A DNA stretch of 64,000 nt from Scandinavium sp051650185. GTDB lineage: Bacteria > Pseudomonadota > Gammaproteobacteria > Enterobacterales > Enterobacteriaceae. The stretch lies in NCBI RefSeq assembly GCF_051650185.1, contig NZ_JBOFIN010000026.1:1-64000 (forward strand), read 5' to 3'. The translations under genes and the position numbers were made by a program. The notes beneath the pieces were generated by a model. That model made no database searches, was not told the origin of the DNA, and was given only the letters and a program-made list of their open reading frames with translations. Of the stretch, positions 43,164 to 51,470 are shown in pieces. Position 1 is the first letter of the stretch; each line of letters opens with the position of its first letter.

Positions 43164-43991
43164 ATGGCTCTGCAACAAGAGATTATCGCGGCACTGGGCG
43201 CAAAACCGCAGATTAACAGCGAAGAAGAAATTCGCCGCAGCGTGGATTTTCTGAAGGCCTGGCTGAAAACCTATCCATTTATTAAGTCACTGGTGCTCGG
43301 CATCAGCGGCGGTCAGGATTCCACCCTGACCGGCAAGCTGTGCCAGACAGCCATTAATGAATTGCGTAAAGAGAACGGTGACGAAAGCCTGCAGTTTATC
43401 GCCGTGCGCCTGCCCTACGGTGTTCAGGCGGATGAACAGGATTGCCAGGATGCCATTGACTTTATCAAGCCGGATCGCGTGCTGACGGTCAATATTAAAG
43501 GTGCAGTGCTGGCGAGCGAGCAGGCGCTGCGTGAAGCGGGCATCGAACTGAGCGATTTCGTTCGTGGTAACGAGAAGGCACGCGAACGCATGAAAGCCCA
43601 GTACAGCATTGCAGGCATGACCAAAGGCGTTGTCGTCGGTACCGATCATGCCGCAGAAGCTATCACCGGGTTCTTCACCAAATACGGCGACGGCGGCACC
43701 GACATCAACCCGATTTTCCGCCTCAATAAGCGCCAGGGAAAACAACTGCTGGCCACATTGGGCTGCCCGGAGCATCTGTACAAGAAAGCCCCAACCGCCG
43801 ATCTGGAAGATGACCGCCCTTCTCTGCCGGACGAAGCCGCGCTGGGTGTCACCTACGACAACATCGACGATTATCTAGAAGGGAAACACGTCGATGCAGG
43901 CACCGCTAAAATCATTGAAGGCTGGTATCTGAAGACCGAGCATAAGCGTCGTCCGCCGATCACCGTTTTCGACGATTTCTGGAAGCGCTGA
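43164..43991 (+). CDS. nadE: NH3-dependent NAD+ synthetase
   Basis: NadE (275 residues) catalyses the last step of NAD synthesis: ATP-driven amidation of nicotinic acid adenine dinucleotide with ammonia. The N-type ATP pyrophosphatase P-loop SGGQDST is at residues 46-52; VVGTDHAAEA and FRLNKRQGK are further family motifs. Length and start (MALQQEIIAALGAKP, after GGGAGGGG) fit the ammonia-dependent short form. A REP-like element follows. Confidence 0.97.
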   Translation: MALQQEIIAALGAKPQINSEEEIRRSVDFLKAWLKTYPFIKSLVLGISGGQDSTLTGKLCQTAINELRKENGDESLQFIAVRLPYGVQADEQDCQDAIDFIKPDRVLTVNIKGAVLASEQALREAGIELSDFVRGNEKARERMKAQYSIAGMTKGVVVGTDHAAEAITGFFTKYGDGGTDINPIFRLNKRQGKQLLATLGCPEHLYKKAPTADLEDDRPSLPDEAALGVTYDNIDDYLEGKHVDAGTAKIIEGWYLKTEHKRRPPITVFDDFWKR

Positions 43992-44002
43992 TACGCAACT
44001 CT

Positions 44003-44035
44003 GCCCGGTGGCGCATTCGCTTACCGGGCCTACAA
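44003..44035. repeat. REP-like palindromic element
   Basis: An imperfect palindrome GCCCGGTGGCGCATTCGCTT, then ACCGGGCCTACA, has the arrangement of enterobacterial REP (PU) units. It sits just after nadE. Only one unit is present. Confidence 0.7.
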
Positions 44036-44079
44036 GACACGCCCGGCAATGCGAATGATTTCCCCGGCCCGACCTGCTA

Positions 44080-44099
44080 CACTGTATGCATAACCAGCA
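44080..44099 (+). promoter_or_regulatory. LexA box of cho
   Basis: CTGTATGCATAACCAG (44082-44097) fits CTG-N10-CAG. It ends 14 bases before the cho start codon. E. coli cho is a known SOS gene. Confidence 0.85.
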
Positions 44100-44111
44100 C
44101 CAGGAGTCCTT

Positions 44112-44984
44112 GTGGCCAGGCGTCTCTCAACGCCGCGTCTCGAATTTGAGGCCGCGGCAATTTATGAATATCCCGAACATCTGCGACCGTCGCTGGAAGC
44201 CTTGCCTTCCCTGCCCGGCGTGTACATCTTTCATGGCGAAAGCGAAACGCTGCCGCTCTATATCGGTAAAAGCGTCAATTTGCGCAGCCGCGTGCTCTCT
44301 CATCTGAGGACACCGGATGAAGCAGCCATGCTCCGCCAGACGCGTCGCATCACCTGGACCCGCACCGCGGGCGAAGTGGGCGCATTATTACTGGAAGCGA
44401 AACTCATCAAGGAACAGCAGCCGCTGTTCAATAAGCGCCTGCGCCGCAATCGTCAGCTTTGTTCGCTGTTGATGGACGGCACTCAGCCTCAGGTCGTCTA
44501 TGCCAAAGATATCGATTTTTCGCAGCAACCGGGTTTATACGGCCTGTTCGCCAACCGTCGTGCGGCGCTGGAAGCGTTAAAGAGTGCCGCCGACGAACAT
44601 CAGCTTTGTTATGGGTTACTGGGGCTTGAGGCGGTAACGAAAGGACGAGGATGTTTTCGTTCAGCCTTACGTCGTTGCGCTGGCGCATGCTGCGGGAAAG
44701 AAAGCGTTGAAGCTCATCAGCAACGGCTACTGGCCGCACTTGCCCGCCTGCAGCTGGTGTGCTGGCCGTGGCAAGGCGCGATAGCCCTCAAAGAACAGGC
44801 TGATGACCTGACCGACTACCACATTATTCACAACTGGCTGTGGCTGGGCTCTGTCAATACGCTGAGTGAAGCCCGTGCGCTGACTCAGTTACCCGCAGGG
44901 TTCGATCACGACGGCTATAAAATTCTCTGCAAACCGCTGTTATCCGGCGAGGCTGAGATTATCGATCTGCTGACTGGCGGGTAA
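44112..44984 (+). CDS. cho: Excinuclease Cho (UvrC homologue)
   Basis: Cho (290 residues) makes the 3' incision in nucleotide excision repair on lesions that UvrC handles poorly. The N-terminal GIY-YIG nuclease domain is clear (PGVYIFHGES...LPLYIGKSVNLRSRV), with catalytic Arg and Glu (LLLEAKLIKEQQPLFNKRLR). RCAGACCGKES supplies a Cys cluster. The start is GTG at 44112 after CAGGAG. A LexA box precedes it. The last 45 bases overlap the end of convergent ves. Confidence 0.95.
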   Translation: MARRLSTPRLEFEAAAIYEYPEHLRPSLEALPSLPGVYIFHGESETLPLYIGKSVNLRSRVLSHLRTPDEAAMLRQTRRITWTRTAGEVGALLLEAKLIKEQQPLFNKRLRRNRQLCSLLMDGTQPQVVYAKDIDFSQQPGLYGLFANRRAALEALKSAADEHQLCYGLLGLEAVTKGRGCFRSALRRCAGACCGKESVEAHQQRLLAALARLQLVCWPWQGAIALKEQADDLTDYHIIHNWLWLGSVNTLSEARALTQLPAGFDHDGYKILCKPLLSGEAEIIDLLTGG

Positions 44985-45542
44985 CGGGAAGCCGGGCTGC
45001 CAGCTGATTTCGCTGTAAAGAATTTGCCCTTCATCTTTCAGCAAACGCAGTGTGTGGCGGCCTTCCTGCCAGCACGCGCCCTGATCGGCCGTCAGCAGTT
45101 TATCGCCAAGCTGCCAGGCTCCGCTCAGCACGAACACCATCCCGCCGCGAGTCCCAAAAGTCGTAAAGGTGCGATCGGCCACGCGCACGCTTGCCTGGCA
45201 GCGGTCGCGCCGGGTCATGATGTTTAAATCCATCGACATCTGCCCTTCGGTAAGTTGCGCGCGCACCGTTTGCTCACCGGCGAAGCTAAAAGGCTGGAAG
45301 CGCTTCAGGGTGTGGCGAAACGCCGTCCCGCCATCAAGCATCACTTCGCCGCCTTCCAGCAGGGTTATCACTCTGTCTACCCCAGGGAAAGCGGAAAACT
45401 CCCCGTTACCGGCGATGGAAGCGATACTGGCGCGCCAGTTGAAATCGCGCGTCGCAGGCGGAAAGCAGCACAGCTCGCGCGTTTCACCTGCGCCATTCTT
45501 CCACAAACTGACCGGCATCTTGCGGATATCAAAGTATTCCAT
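44940..45542 (-). CDS. ves: Ves, HutD-family cupin
   Basis: This 200-residue protein is of the HutD/Ves family (a double cupin-like fold). Family markers are the start MEYFDIRKMPVSLWKNGAGETRE, NWRASIASIAGNGEFSAFPG, and GQMSMDLNIMTRR. Three in-frame start codons lie together (GTG-ATG-ATG at 45548-45540). The last ATG has the best distance from AGGAG and matches E. coli. Function is uncertain; in E. coli it was linked to cold adaptation and other roles. It overlaps cho tail-to-tail. Confidence 0.92.
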   Translation of the reverse strand: MEYFDIRKMPVSLWKNGAGETRELCCFPPATRDFNWRASIASIAGNGEFSAFPGVDRVITLLEGGEVMLDGGTAFRHTLKRFQPFSFAGEQTVRAQLTEGQMSMDLNIMTRRDRCQASVRVADRTFTTFGTRGGMVFVLSGAWQLGDKLLTADQGACWQEGRHTLRLLKDEGQILYSEISWQPGFPLPASQQIDNLSLAG

Positions 45543-45762
45543 CATCACTCCTGAACGACGACCTGGGCGACTTTAAGGTGCCGCCTCGTTGATTATCAGT
45601 TTTTCACCACAGACGGATTATCGGCAGGGATCGACGATAGCCTTAGCGTCTTTGCTTTCGAACGCAGCAAAAAGCGGCTAACGGCCTGATATCCGGTAGA
45701 AAAGAGTCAATGGGTGATAGCAGGAGAATACCGGGAATCGGGCAACTGGCAAGAGGGAGAAA
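45543..45762. other. ves-spy intergenic region
   Basis: Non-coding stretch upstream of ves, ending at the spy terminator. No ribosome site with a plausible frame was seen. The ves promoter is presumably here but is not identified. Confidence 0.3.
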
Positions 45763-45820
45763 AAGAAAAACCGCCGGTCCTGCCCACATCGGTTAACAGC
45801 GTGTGGGCAAGACCGGCGGT
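45763..45820 (-). terminator. spy terminator
   Basis: A long stem of 19 pairs with one mismatch (45770-45788 with 45802-45820) is followed on the minus strand by TTTTTCTTTTTC. It lies directly downstream of spy. Confidence 0.85.
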
Positions 45821-45841
45821 CTTTAAGACGTTGCGACTGAA

Positions 45842-46327
45842 TTATTCAGCAGCGGGAGCCATTTTACCGTCCATTGTGTGACGTTCTGTCAGACGCTTCT
45901 CAAAATTGGCATTAAATTGTTTTTTCTGTTCCGGGGTCAGAATGTTGTAAATCTTGTTCTGAGTTTCCATACGGGAGAGCGCCATGGCTTTGTGCTGCGC
46001 TTCCATTTTGTTCACCATCTCTTCGGCTTTTGCTTTGTCGAAGGTGTCGCTGGCAATCAGGCTGTGCATCGCACGGCGGTCATCCTGAGAAGGACGCTGC
46101 ATCTTGCCGCGCTGTTCTTTCATGATGTCGCGAATCTGGGTTTTCTGCGCGTCGGTCAGGTTCAGGCCTTTGAACATCATGTCGTGATGCATACCCGGCT
46201 TGCCTTTGTGGTGCATCATCGGCGCGTTGTCGGTGGTGGTGGCCGCAGTGGTGTCCGCAGCATGAGCGAAGTTAGCAGCGCCCAGCGCCAGGGTAGAGGC
46301 AATAATCAGAGAAGTCAGCTTTTTCAT
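45842..46327 (-). CDS. spy: Periplasmic chaperone Spy
   Basis: Spy (161 residues) is an ATP-independent chaperone that shields unfolding proteins in the periplasm. The signal peptide MKKLTSLIIASTLALGAANF ends AHA before ADTTAA. Two LTxxQ motifs (LTDAQKTQI and LTPEQKKQF) define the CpxP/Spy family. The mature protein is all-helical and cradle-shaped by homology. A CpxR-like box upstream fits envelope-stress induction. Confidence 0.95.
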   Translation of the reverse strand: MKKLTSLIIASTLALGAANFAHAADTTAATTTDNAPMMHHKGKPGMHHDMMFKGLNLTDAQKTQIRDIMKEQRGKMQRPSQDDRRAMHSLIASDTFDKAKAEEMVNKMEAQHKAMALSRMETQNKIYNILTPEQKKQFNANFEKRLTERHTMDGKMAPAAE

Positions 46328-46400
46328 AATACGTTCCTTACTTTCAGTTATTTTTTACGGCGCATTGCCGTGTTGACGAGATTAACTTTACGGGGTTGAA

Positions 46401-46436
46401 CGTCAATGAGTCAGAGCAAACGTAAAACACTGAAAG
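46401..46436 (-). promoter_or_regulatory. spy promoter with CpxR-like box
   Basis: GTAAAACACTGAAAG (46422-46436) fits the CpxR pattern GTAAA-N5-GTAAA with one mismatch. A minus-strand -35 TTGACG lies at 46406-46401, between it and spy. The -10 is not clear. Confidence 0.5.
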
Positions 46437-46620
46437 TATAAAAGCGACGTTTTAACCAATTATGAAGAAAATAAGGATAAAGTGTGGAGTGTTGCGATGA
46501 AATATTAGTAAGCAGCTGTTCTGGAAGGAATTATGAAGAAGTCTACACCACGCCTGTTTAATTTAAAAGCATTAACCAGGAATACTCTGTAAAATTTTCA
46601 GTCAACACGTTCTGTTCAAC
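46437..46620. other. spy-astE spacer
   Basis: This A/T-rich non-coding spacer holds only frames of about ten codons, for example one at 46534 with a good ribosome site that ends after MKKSTPRLFI. I do not call a gene here. Confidence 0.3.
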
Positions 46621-46663
46621 AAAAAAAGAAAAGAGGCAGTCATCAATCACCGTCTCCTCTTTT
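46621..46663 (-). terminator. ast operon terminator
   Basis: The stem AAAAGAGG/CCTCTTTT (46629-46636 with 46656-46663) is followed on the minus strand by CTTTTTTTG, just after astE. Confidence 0.78.
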
Positions 46664-46668
46664 GTCTT

Positions 46669-47628
46669 TTACGCTTCGCGCACTAACATTAATCCCGCTC
46701 GTAAACCCGGCGCGACATCAGGATTAGGGAAAAGGACATATTCCTGATCATGCCCGACTTTCCAGCGAGTCTCCCCTTCTTCTGCGAGCAGTGTGCCTCG
46801 CTCGAACGGCGTGAAGTTCAGCGTCTGCGCTGACATATGCAGTCTGAAGCTGTCATCATGGCGAGTTATCTGCTGCGCCACCCGGTACTTCACCGGCAGC
46901 GGTGCAGAAGCTGTCTCCCCTTGCAGCAGGCTGGTAAGCGCACTTTGCGTAGCCGCAAACTGACTCAAATCGTTCTCACCAAACGGCAGCGCCTTGCCCA
47001 GTTCCAGCGTACAGGCGAGCGCGTTAAAACGTTCCGTACTGAAATGGGTAAAGGTGCCGCCAGGGCTTTTATGGAACACCAGCGCTTCCAGTCCGGCAGC
47101 GCCCAGCCAGTGCAAAAAGTCTTCATCCCAGGGCGCTTCTCGCTGAGGTAACACACCAAATCGCACGTGATGCGAGCCACGAATAGCGGTGTGCATATCC
47201 AGATGCCAGCGTAGAGAATCCAGCGGCTGCCAGAACTGCCCCAATGCAGTTTCAAGCCTGGCTGCCCTCGCTGTTTCCAGCGACGGCACAAACTCATGCC
47301 AGCGTCCGCCAAACATCCGGTTCATGTCGCTGTGCAGATAGCGTTTGTTCTCTACCAGCGCGGGCGGATTACCCAAAACCAGCAGCATTCGCCAGCGCAA
47401 AGTAATCTGCCCGGCAAACAGCGCTTTGAGCAGCAAATCCACCATCTCCACAGGTGCGGTTTCGTTGCCATGGATCCCCGCAGAAAGCACCAGCGCCTGT
47501 GAGCATTCGTCGAACGGCGTCAGCTCCAGAATGCCGATATCGTGCCACTGCCAGTGGAACTGCGCTGTCTCGCCGCGGGTTTGCTGTGGCTTTTCGCCGG
47601 TCAGCGTCAGCGCCAGAAACGACTGCAT
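46669..47628 (-). CDS. astE: Succinylglutamate desuccinylase
   Basis: AstE (319 residues) is the last enzyme of the arginine succinyltransferase pathway, hydrolysing N-succinylglutamate to glutamate and succinate. It is a zinc carboxypeptidase-like protein: GIHGNETAPVE supplies zinc ligands His and Glu, and HLDMHTAIRGS the third. ATG 47628 follows AAAGGAGGCACC, a strong ribosome site. It is last in astCADBE. Confidence 0.95.
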   Translation of the reverse strand: MQSFLALTLTGEKPQQTRGETAQFHWQWHDIGILELTPFDECSQALVLSAGIHGNETAPVEMVDLLLKALFAGQITLRWRMLLVLGNPPALVENKRYLHSDMNRMFGGRWHEFVPSLETARAARLETALGQFWQPLDSLRWHLDMHTAIRGSHHVRFGVLPQREAPWDEDFLHWLGAAGLEALVFHKSPGGTFTHFSTERFNALACTLELGKALPFGENDLSQFAATQSALTSLLQGETASAPLPVKYRVAQQITRHDDSFRLHMSAQTLNFTPFERGTLLAEEGETRWKVGHDQEYVLFPNPDVAPGLRAGLMLVREA

Positions 47629-47638
47629 GGTGCCTCCT

Positions 47639-48964
47639 TTACTGCTGGAACGGATAAACCGAGCCCAGACCAAGAATTTGCGTAAGCGTGTCCAGCGCTT
47701 CTCGCCCCTCGCGCAGCAGCTGCGGATCGGCCAGATCGGCTTGAATCAGGCGGTCACGGTAGTATTTGTCAACCCAGGTATTCAGCGTGTCGAACAGCGA
47801 GTCATTCATCAGCACAGCCGGATTCACCGCCTTCAGTTCATGCTCGTTCAGCACCACCCGCAGCCGCAGGCAGGCCGGGCCGCCGCCATTCGCCATGCTT
47901 TCGCGCAGGTCGAAGACTTTCAGTTCGTTGATCGGGTTATCCTGCGCCAGCACATCGTTCAGGTATGACCAAACGCCCGGATGTTCCTGCGACTCTTTCG
48001 GCAGCACCAGCATCATGCTGCCATCCGGCTTGCTCAGTAGCTGGCTGTTAAACAGATACGTCGCGACTGCATCATTAACGGACACTCGCGCGGTCGGCAC
48101 TTCCACAGGCGTAAACCCCGTGATGCGTTCACGTAGCTGAGCATACAGTTGCGGCTGATTCAGGAAAGCCTGCTGGTGACAGAAGAGCACCTGACGGTTG
48201 CTGACCGCAATCACGTCGTTATGAAACACGCCCTGATCGATAACCGCCGGGTTTTGCTGGGCGAAGATAATCTGCTGAGGATTCACCTGATTCAGCCGCG
48301 CTACGGCCTGGCTGGCTTCAAGCGTCTGGCGAGCAGGATAGCGCTGCGGTTGATGATGGCCGCCCTCTTCGCGCCCATACACGAACAGCTGCACGCCAGG
48401 CTGACCGTATTCGCCACCAAGACGGTTATGGTTGGCTGCGCCTTCATCGCCGAACATCGCCACCTGAGGCAGCGCGCCATGCACGGCGAAGTTTTGCTCA
48501 TTGGCGAAAATGGCGCGCAGCACCGCTTCGGTGGTTGGCGCTTCGCTGGCACGGTGGAATTTGTTGTTCAGGTTCGCCACCGTCAGATGCACTTTGCCGT
48601 CCAGCGCATCGGCTGACGGGCAAACTGTCGCCGCATTCGCCACCCACATCGAGGAGGCAGAGCTCACGGCAGAAAGCAGCTGCGGTGCCTGTGTGGCGGC
48701 TTTCTCGACCACCTGTTCATCGCTGCCGCTAAAGCCAATCTGGCGTAAAAGCGGCACATTCGGGCGCTCCTGCGGCGGCAGAACGGCCTGCTGATAGCCG
48801 AGATCGGCCAGGGCTTTCATTTTCAGCAAACCCTGCTTCGCCGCCAGCTGCGGATTTGACACGCGGAATCGGTGTTTTGTCGACGCCTCATTGCCGAACG
48901 ACAGCCCGGCGTAATGGTGCGTTAAGCCAGGCAGACCATCAAAATTCACTTCCCAGGCTTTCAT
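47639..48964 (-). CDS. astB: N-succinylarginine dihydrolase
   Basis: AstB (441 residues) converts N2-succinylarginine to N2-succinylornithine, CO2 and two ammonia, the nitrogen-releasing step. It belongs to the amidinotransferase/pentein fold. The start KAWEVNFDGLPGLTHHYAGL and GGGPACLRLRVVL (catalytic Cys region near residue 365) are characteristic. Its ATG overlaps the astD stop by four bases. Confidence 0.95.
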   Translation of the reverse strand: MKAWEVNFDGLPGLTHHYAGLSFGNEASTKHRFRVSNPQLAAKQGLLKMKALADLGYQQAVLPPQERPNVPLLRQIGFSGSDEQVVEKAATQAPQLLSAVSSASSMWVANAATVCPSADALDGKVHLTVANLNNKFHRASEAPTTEAVLRAIFANEQNFAVHGALPQVAMFGDEGAANHNRLGGEYGQPGVQLFVYGREEGGHHQPQRYPARQTLEASQAVARLNQVNPQQIIFAQQNPAVIDQGVFHNDVIAVSNRQVLFCHQQAFLNQPQLYAQLRERITGFTPVEVPTARVSVNDAVATYLFNSQLLSKPDGSMMLVLPKESQEHPGVWSYLNDVLAQDNPINELKVFDLRESMANGGGPACLRLRVVLNEHELKAVNPAVLMNDSLFDTLNTWVDKYYRDRLIQADLADPQLLREGREALDTLTQILGLGSVYPFQQ

Positions 48965-50439
48965 GATGACACCTCAGTGGAAAAATCAAGCCCAGGGTTG
49001 AGCGTGCCCGGCAGCGTCAATGCAGAAGATTCAAGGCTCGCCATCGGCCACGCACAATAATCAGCGGCATACCAGGCACCAGGACGATGGTTACCCGAAG
49101 CGCCCACGCCGCCAAACGGCGCGGTACTGGCTGCTCCTGTCAACGGTTTGTTCCAGTTGACGATCCCGGCGCGGGCCTCCAGCAGCAGCTGATCGAATTT
49201 TTCGCGCTCAGCTGAGATCAGCCCACAGGACAGGCCATAACGAGTGTTATTCGCCATCGAAATGGCCTCATCAAAGCTGTCATAGCGCCAGACGCACAGC
49301 AATGGGCCGAACACTTCTTCATCCGCCACGTTTGTCGCCTTGCTCATGTCCAGAATACCCGGCGTGACTAGCGAGGTACCGGCTTCCAGCAAACGAGGCT
49401 CCAGCAGCGTCACTGCGCCATTCGCCACATGCTGCTCCCACGCGCTACGCACATTTTTCGCTGCCTGTTCAGAGACCAGCCCGCCGATAAATGGCTGAGG
49501 TTCTGCATTCCAGCTGCCCGGAATAATACGGCGGCTGACTTCCACCAGACGCTTCAGGAAGGCATCCCCCACGTCGCCACGTTTCACCAGCAGACGACGC
49601 GCACAGGTACAACGCTGCCCGGCGGTGATAAAGGCCGACTGAATCGTCAGATGCACCGCCGCATCGAGATCCTGCGGTTCATCAACGATCAGCGGATTAT
49701 TACCGCCCATCTCCAGCGCCAGGATTTTTTGTGGCTGCCCGGCAAGCTGACGATGTAGCGTAAAGCCAGTATTCGAGCTGCCGGTAAACAGCAGGCCGTC
49801 GAGATCGCTTTGCGCACTGAGCGCTTCACCCACAGCGCGACCACCCTGCACCAGGTTCAGCACGCCCGCTGGCAAACCAGCCTGCTCCCACAGTTTCACG
49901 ACAGCTTCACCGCTCAGCGGCGTTAATTCGCTCGGCTTGAACACCACGGTGTTCCCCGCCAGCAGCGCAGGCACGATATGACCGTTCGGCAGATGCCCCG
50001 GGAAGTTATAGGGGCCAAACACCGCCAGCACCCCATGAGGACGGTGACGCAGCGTTGCCGCACCGTCTGGCATCGCGGTTTCCTGCTCGCCGGTGCGGCT
50101 GTGATAAGCCTTCACGGAAATGGCGATTTTGTTGATCATCGCGCCAATTTCTGTCGCCGCTTCCCAGCGCGGTTTACCGGTTTCGCGGGCAATGATTTCC
50201 GTCAGCGTTTCTTTATTGGCTTCCAGCAAACCGGCAAATTTTTCGGCAATCGCCTGACGAGCGCTGAAAGGCTGCTTTGCCCATCCGGCAAAGGCGCTGC
50301 GAGCTGCTCGCACTGCTTGCGCGACCTGTTCAGCATCAGCGTCATTTCCCTGCCACACCGCTTCGTGAGTAACAGGATTGTTTTTGCTGCGGGCTTCAGC
50401 ACGCCCGGTGACCCAGTCGCCATTGATCCATAAACTCAT
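48961..50439 (-). CDS. astD: Succinylglutamate-semialdehyde dehydrogenase
   Basis: AstD (492 residues) oxidises N-succinylglutamate semialdehyde to N-succinylglutamate with NAD+. It is an aldehyde dehydrogenase: catalytic Cys in TAGQRCTCARR, general-base Glu in LALEMGGNNPL, cofactor loop FTGSSNTG. ATG 50439 gives MSLWINGDWVTG, as in E. coli. Its start overlaps the astA stop, and its stop overlaps the astB start. Confidence 0.96.
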   Translation of the reverse strand: MSLWINGDWVTGRAEARSKNNPVTHEAVWQGNDADAEQVAQAVRAARSAFAGWAKQPFSARQAIAEKFAGLLEANKETLTEIIARETGKPRWEAATEIGAMINKIAISVKAYHSRTGEQETAMPDGAATLRHRPHGVLAVFGPYNFPGHLPNGHIVPALLAGNTVVFKPSELTPLSGEAVVKLWEQAGLPAGVLNLVQGGRAVGEALSAQSDLDGLLFTGSSNTGFTLHRQLAGQPQKILALEMGGNNPLIVDEPQDLDAAVHLTIQSAFITAGQRCTCARRLLVKRGDVGDAFLKRLVEVSRRIIPGSWNAEPQPFIGGLVSEQAAKNVRSAWEQHVANGAVTLLEPRLLEAGTSLVTPGILDMSKATNVADEEVFGPLLCVWRYDSFDEAISMANNTRYGLSCGLISAEREKFDQLLLEARAGIVNWNKPLTGAASTAPFGGVGASGNHRPGAWYAADYCAWPMASLESSALTLPGTLNPGLDFSTEVSS

Positions 50440-51470
50440 GCTTTTTTCTCCTCCGGGCAAAGACGCACCAGCCGGACGCGGTCACCCGCGTGGCACTTCA
50501 GGGCATCTAATTGTTTGGCGCTTAACAGCAGTTTTTCCGTGTGGGGATCGGCCTGAACCAGCATCGCGCGATAGTTGCCGTATTGTTCATTTGCCACCAG
50601 ACAGGTCGGCAGCTCACCCGGCGCAGGCTGGCCTTCGCCCACTTCCACCAGGCGGCTTTTACGGATTGCCCGCACGCGATCGACATCGCATTCAAGCGTT
50701 GGCCCGCCGTCGAAGATGTCGACATAGTTACGATAGCGGAAGCCCTCTTTTTCCAGTACCGCACGCGCTGGCGCGGTTTGAGGATGGACTTCACCAATCA
50801 CCGCCCGCCCTTCCGGCGTCAGGAAATCGGTATAAATCGGGTGCTTCGGCATCAGCTCAGCGATGAACGCTTTTTGCCCTGTGCCGCACAGGTAATCCGC
50901 ACGGGCAAACGGCATGGAAAAGAAACGCTGACCCAGGCTTTCCCAGAACGGAGAATAGCCATGGTCGTCGATAACGCCGCGCATTTCTGCCACCACTTTG
51001 TCGTTAAAGCGATCGCGGAAGGCCGCCATAAACAGGAAACGAGATTTCGACAGCAGATACCCGTTGCCTTCTTTACGCCACGCCGGGTCAAGGAACAGCG
51101 TGCAGAGCTCGCTGCTGCCGGTGTGATCGTTACTCAGAAACAGCGTCGGCAGTGCGTTATAAACATTCAGCTCTTTTGACGCATGCACCAGCGTGCCGAC
51201 GCGATAGTTGTACCAGGGATCGTGTAGCCCTACAGCGACTTCGATGGCGCAAATCCCCGCCACGCTGCCGGTCTCGGTATCTTCCAGCACAAAAACGTAG
51301 CCCTGATCGCCTTTCGGCAGGCTGCCATTCCAGGTGTTAATCGAGCGCTCAATACGCGCCGAGAGCGTTGCTTCATCCGCTGGCAGCGACGTCAGGCCGC
51401 CGCCGGTTTTCCCTGCCAGAGTCATCAGGCCGGACAAATCCTCACGTCCGACCGGGCGGATGACCATCAT
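50436..51470 (-). CDS. astA: Arginine N-succinyltransferase
   Basis: AstA (344 residues) begins arginine catabolism by transferring succinate from succinyl-CoA to the alpha-amino group of arginine. The family motifs are GGGLTSLPADEATL, VGTLVHASKELNVYNALPTL and FDGGPTLECDVDRVRAIR. Overlaps with astC (four bases) and astD (four bases) show coupled translation. Confidence 0.96.
   Translation of the reverse strand: MMVIRPVGREDLSGLMTLAGKTGGGLTSLPADEATLSARIERSINTWNGSLPKGDQGYVFVLEDTETGSVAGICAIEVAVGLHDPWYNYRVGTLVHASKELNVYNALPTLFLSNDHTGSSELCTLFLDPAWRKEGNGYLLSKSRFLFMAAFRDRFNDKVVAEMRGVIDDHGYSPFWESLGQRFFSMPFARADYLCGTGQKAFIAELMPKHPIYTDFLTPEGRAVIGEVHPQTAPARAVLEKEGFRYRNYVDIFDGGPTLECDVDRVRAIRKSRLVEVGEGQPAPGELPTCLVANEQYGNYRAMLVQADPHTEKLLLSAKQLDALKCHAGDRVRLVRLCPEEKKA

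Noticed and set aside
46534..46566. Small ORF with good ribosome site upstream of spy
   Set aside because: It ends after ten codons (MKKSTPRLFI) and has no supporting feature.
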